DNA of 64,000 nucleotides from Acestrorhynchus altus. Taxonomy: Eukaryota; Chordata; Actinopteri; Characiformes; Acestrorhynchidae. The translations under genes and the position numbers were made by a program. How positions within the stretch are numbered: position 1 is the first letter of the stretch; each line of letters starts with the position of its first letter. Location of the stretch: contig CM067523.1 of assembly GCA_034509495.1 (NCBI GenBank), positions 3,086,367 through 3,150,366 of the forward strand. Direction: 5' to 3'. This document shows positions 61,353 through 64,000 of this stretch, piece by piece. The notes under the pieces are model-generated. The model saw only the letters and a list, made by a program, of their open reading frames with translations. It made no database searches and was not told the origin of the DNA.

Positions 61353-61452
61353 TGTGGTGCAGTTTCAGGATGGTGTAGGACATAGCTGTGAGGATCTTCT
61401 CTCCCTCCAGGATGAAGATGTCCCACAGACGTAAGGTCAGGGTGAACGGGGT
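61353..61452 (-). CDS. usp6nl: USP6NL (RN-tre)-like exon, TBC domain, third from last
   Basis: A 100-base exon with acceptor CTTACAG and donor CACCACA/GTAAGC, encoding 33 residues plus one base. The peptide contains TPFTLTLRLWDIFILEGEK and LTAMSYTILKLH, the C-terminal part of a TBC Rab-GAP domain, and is very close to the USP6NL/RN-tre family. These proteins stimulate GTP hydrolysis by Rab GTPases (Rab5, Rab43 and others reported) in endocytosis and Golgi traffic. The arginine and glutamine fingers of the TBC domain are in earlier exons, right of the window. The neighbouring exons continue the frame exactly. Which fish paralogue this is cannot be settled here. Confidence 0.85.
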
Positions 61453-61855
61453 CTGTAAGGATAAAGCAGTCGTTCTCTGTGATCTTGTGATTGATCATCC
61501 CAGCCCTTAACGTGAACATAACCCACAATATAAACAATATACGACAACACATTTCATTTTAGATAGAAAGCGGATCTTTGGCAGATGCAGCTCCACATAT
61601 GGCCTCATCTTCATCACCAGGCTCTGTGAGACGTCCCTTTCTCTGCCCAGAGCAGTCCAGGCAACATGGGTTTGTGGCTTTTTGGAGTAGTTGCACTGAA
61701 ACATCCTCTGACTGCTGCCTCACTGCTAATAACACACTGCTTCAGCCCCGATCCATCCGACCCTCCACCCACAGAGAAAGAGAAGCGATACTCTTTTGTT
61801 GTTCTGGTCTTCTCACCACCTCTGATTATGTCTCATTATCTCTCTCTCTAATTTA

Positions 61856-61857
<2 letters not shown>

Positions 61858-61890
<33 letters not shown>
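61858..61890. repeat. (CT)n microsatellite
   Basis: About 16 CT units in the USP6NL-like intron. Confidence 0.95.
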
Positions 61891-61895
<5 letters not shown>

Positions 61896-62070
61896 TTTAC
61901 ATCTTGTTCTTCTATGGCACACAAATAAAACTACAGCTATTTGGTTATGAAGCTGGGGATGATGTGTATCATGTGTATCATTACATGCCTTATGATTGAA
62001 ACATCACCCTGAGATCAATTACATTTATTACAACACAATTCATGATTACTTGATTACATGATTCTACTAG

Positions 62071-63735
62071 ATATTAGTTAGACATCAACTACTCTACCAG
62101 ATGTTAGCTAGATCTCAACTACTCTACCAGAAGTTAGACATCAACTACTCTACCAGATGTTAGTTAGACATCAAATACTCTACCAGATGTTAGACATCAA
62201 CTACTCTACCAGATTTTAGTCAGACATCAAATGCTCTACCGGATGTTAGACATCAACTACTCTACCGGATGTTAGTTAGACATCAAATGCTCTACCAGAT
62301 GTTAGGACATCAAATGCTCTACCAGATGTTAGACATCAAATGCTCTACTAGATGTTAGTTAGACATCAAATACTCTACCAGATGTTAGACATCAACTACT
62401 CTACCAGATGTTAGTTAGACATCAAATGCGCTTCCAGATGTTAGTTAGACATCAAATGCTCTACCAGATGTTAGACATCAAATGCTCTACCAGATGTTAG
62501 ACATCAAATGCTCTACCAGATGTTAGACATCAAATATACTAGATGTTAGTTGACATCAGCTTCTCTACCAGATTTTAGTCAGACATCAAATGCTCTACCG
62601 GATGTTAGACATCAACTACTCTACCGGATGTTAGTTAGACATCAAATGCTCTACCAGATGTTAGACATCAAATGCTCTACCAGATATTGTAGACATCAAA
62701 TGCTCTACTAGATGTTAGTTAGACATCAAATGCTCTACCAGATGTTAGACATCAAATGCTCTACCAGATGTTAGACATCAAATGCTCTACTAGATGTTAG
62801 TTAGACATCAACTTCTCTGAATTTTGATCCAGACATCAAAATGCTCTACGGATGTTGGAGCATCAACTACTCTCTACCGGATGTTAGTTAGACGTAAATG
62901 CTCTACCAGATGTTAGACATCAAATGCTCTACCAGATTTTAGTCAGACATCAAATGCTCTACCGGATGTTAGACATCAACTACTCTACCGGATGTTAGTT
63001 AGACATCAAATGCTCTACCAGATGTTAGTCAGACATCAAATACTCTACCGGATGTTAGTTAGACATCAAATGCTCTACAGATGTTAGTTAGACGTCAAAT
63101 GCTCTAGATGTTAGTTAGACATCAAATGCTCTACCAGATGTTAGTCAGACATCAAATGCTCTACCAGATGTTAGTCAGACATCAAATACTCTACCGGATG
63201 TTAGTTAGACATCAAATGCTCTGAATGTTAGTTAGACATCAAAATGCTCTACCAGATGTTAATTAGACATCAAATGCTCTACCAGATGTTAGTTGGGCGA
63301 TAAATGCTCTACCAGATGTTAGTTAGACGTCAAATGCTCTACCAGATGTTAGTTAGACATCAAATGCTCTACCAGATGTTAGTTAGACATCAAATGCTCT
63401 ACCAGATGTTAGTTAGACATCAAATGCTCTACCAGATGTTAGTTAGACATCAAATGCTCTACCAGATGTTAGTTAGACATCAAATGCTCTACCAGATGTT
63501 AGTTAGACATCAAATGCTCTACCAGATTTAGTCAGACATCCGTCTCTACCAGATTTTAGTCAGACATCAAATGCTCTACCAGATGTTAGCTAGACATCAA
63601 ATGCTCTACCAGATGTTAGTCAGACATCAAATACTCTACCAGATGTTAGTCAGACATCAAATACTCTACCAGATGTTAGCTAGATCTCAACTACTCTACT
63701 CAATGTTACTTAAATGTCAACTACTCCACCTGATG
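62071..63735. repeat. 30/26-bp minisatellite array
   Basis: About 1.66 kb of tandem units with core CTCTACCAGATGTTAG and joint AGACATCAA. Two unit lengths alternate: 30 bp (with the GTTAGTTAG form) and 26 bp (lacking four of those bases). Six identical 30-bp units lie at 63334-63513; the left part is more divergent. Because 30 is a multiple of 3, an open frame of a repeated MLYQMLVRHQ decapeptide appears on the plus strand. The array is in an intron of a minus-strand gene, so this frame is incidental. Confidence 0.97.
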
Positions 63736-64000
63736 TTAGTTAGGTTAAATACTCAATGTCAACAACTCTAGCAGTGGTAGATGTTCTATTCTAGCTGATG
63801 AGTACTCTAGTTGATGTTAATTAGATGTTAGCAAAGCTAGGTAGATGTTAACTACTGTAACTCTGTAACTCTACTGTAACTACTGTAAAACTCAAATAAC
63901 TACATATATTTAAACATTCAAATAAATTTTCAAATAAACTTGGCTCATTGTCAGATCACCAGAATCCAAATCATTATCAGGAAGGCCGTTACCCATCTGA

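Larger units (their letters stand above)
61453..64000 (-). other. usp6nl: USP6NL-like intron (partial)
   Basis: Upstream intron running off the right edge. It begins with about 600 bp of ordinary sequence, including a (CT)n tract at 61858-61890, and then holds the 1.7-kb minisatellite. The preceding TBC exon, expected to end just before TPFTLTLR, was not found here. Confidence 0.7.

Noticed and set aside
63304..63540. CRISPR-like array of 30-bp repeats
   Set aside because: Units are directly adjacent with no unique spacers, and the context is a vertebrate intron.
63304..63771. Open frames encoding a repeated MLYQMLVRHQ decapeptide
   Set aside because: Consequence of a 30-bp (multiple of three) intronic minisatellite on the strand opposite the gene; no start context or splice support.

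Overview
This window is vertebrate nuclear DNA, most likely from a ray-finned (teleost) fish. Coding sequence is sparse and sits in short exons with GT-AG borders. The remainder is intron and intergenic DNA full of teleost-style repeats: degenerate Tc1/mariner pieces, tRNA-derived SINEs, small inverted-repeat elements and many long (CA)n, (GA)n and (AT)n tracts. No bacterial operon, CRISPR array, intact virus or intact transposase is visible. The species cannot be named from sequence alone.

Two protein-coding genes are supported, both on the minus strand and arranged head to tail. (1) A B4GALNT4-type beta-1,4-N-acetylgalactosaminyltransferase gene occupies about 53.2 kb down to position 1 and continues past the left edge. 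Its first three coding exons are at 51242-51380, 21055-21167 and 1102-1185. Their phases join perfectly (1, then 0, then 0) and give a cytoplasmic tail, membrane anchor and stem. The catalytic exons lie outside the window. Intron 1 is about 30.1 kb and intron 2 about 19.9 kb. A probable non-coding first exon and promoter (GC boxes, then about 380 bp of GA-rich DNA) lie at 52.76-53.63 kb. (2) The last three coding exons of a TBC-domain Rab-GAP gene of the USP6NL (RN-tre) type are at 61353-61452, 61042-61194 and 60121-60872. Its 3' UTR extends leftward, and a 1.7-kb minisatellite lies in the intron at the right edge.

Layout: 1-1101 B4GALNT4 intron 3; 1186-21054 intron 2; 21168-51241 intron 1; about 51420-52755 probable 5'-UTR intron with a 31-bp minisatellite; 52756-53630 probable first exon and promoter; about 53.7-57 kb intergenic repeats; about 57-60.12 kb USP6NL-like 3' UTR; 60121-61452 USP6NL-like exons; 61453-64000 USP6NL-like intron.

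The two genes need not work together. B4GALNT4 makes LacdiNAc ends on glycans in the Golgi. RN-tre-type proteins switch off Rab GTPases in endocytic and Golgi traffic. I found no convincing new biological system. The most unusual structures are the tandem arrays (30/26-bp, 31-bp, 21/63-bp and 24-bp units), a junction of two Tc1 fragments beside exon 2, and the polypurine block at the probable B4GALNT4 promoter.
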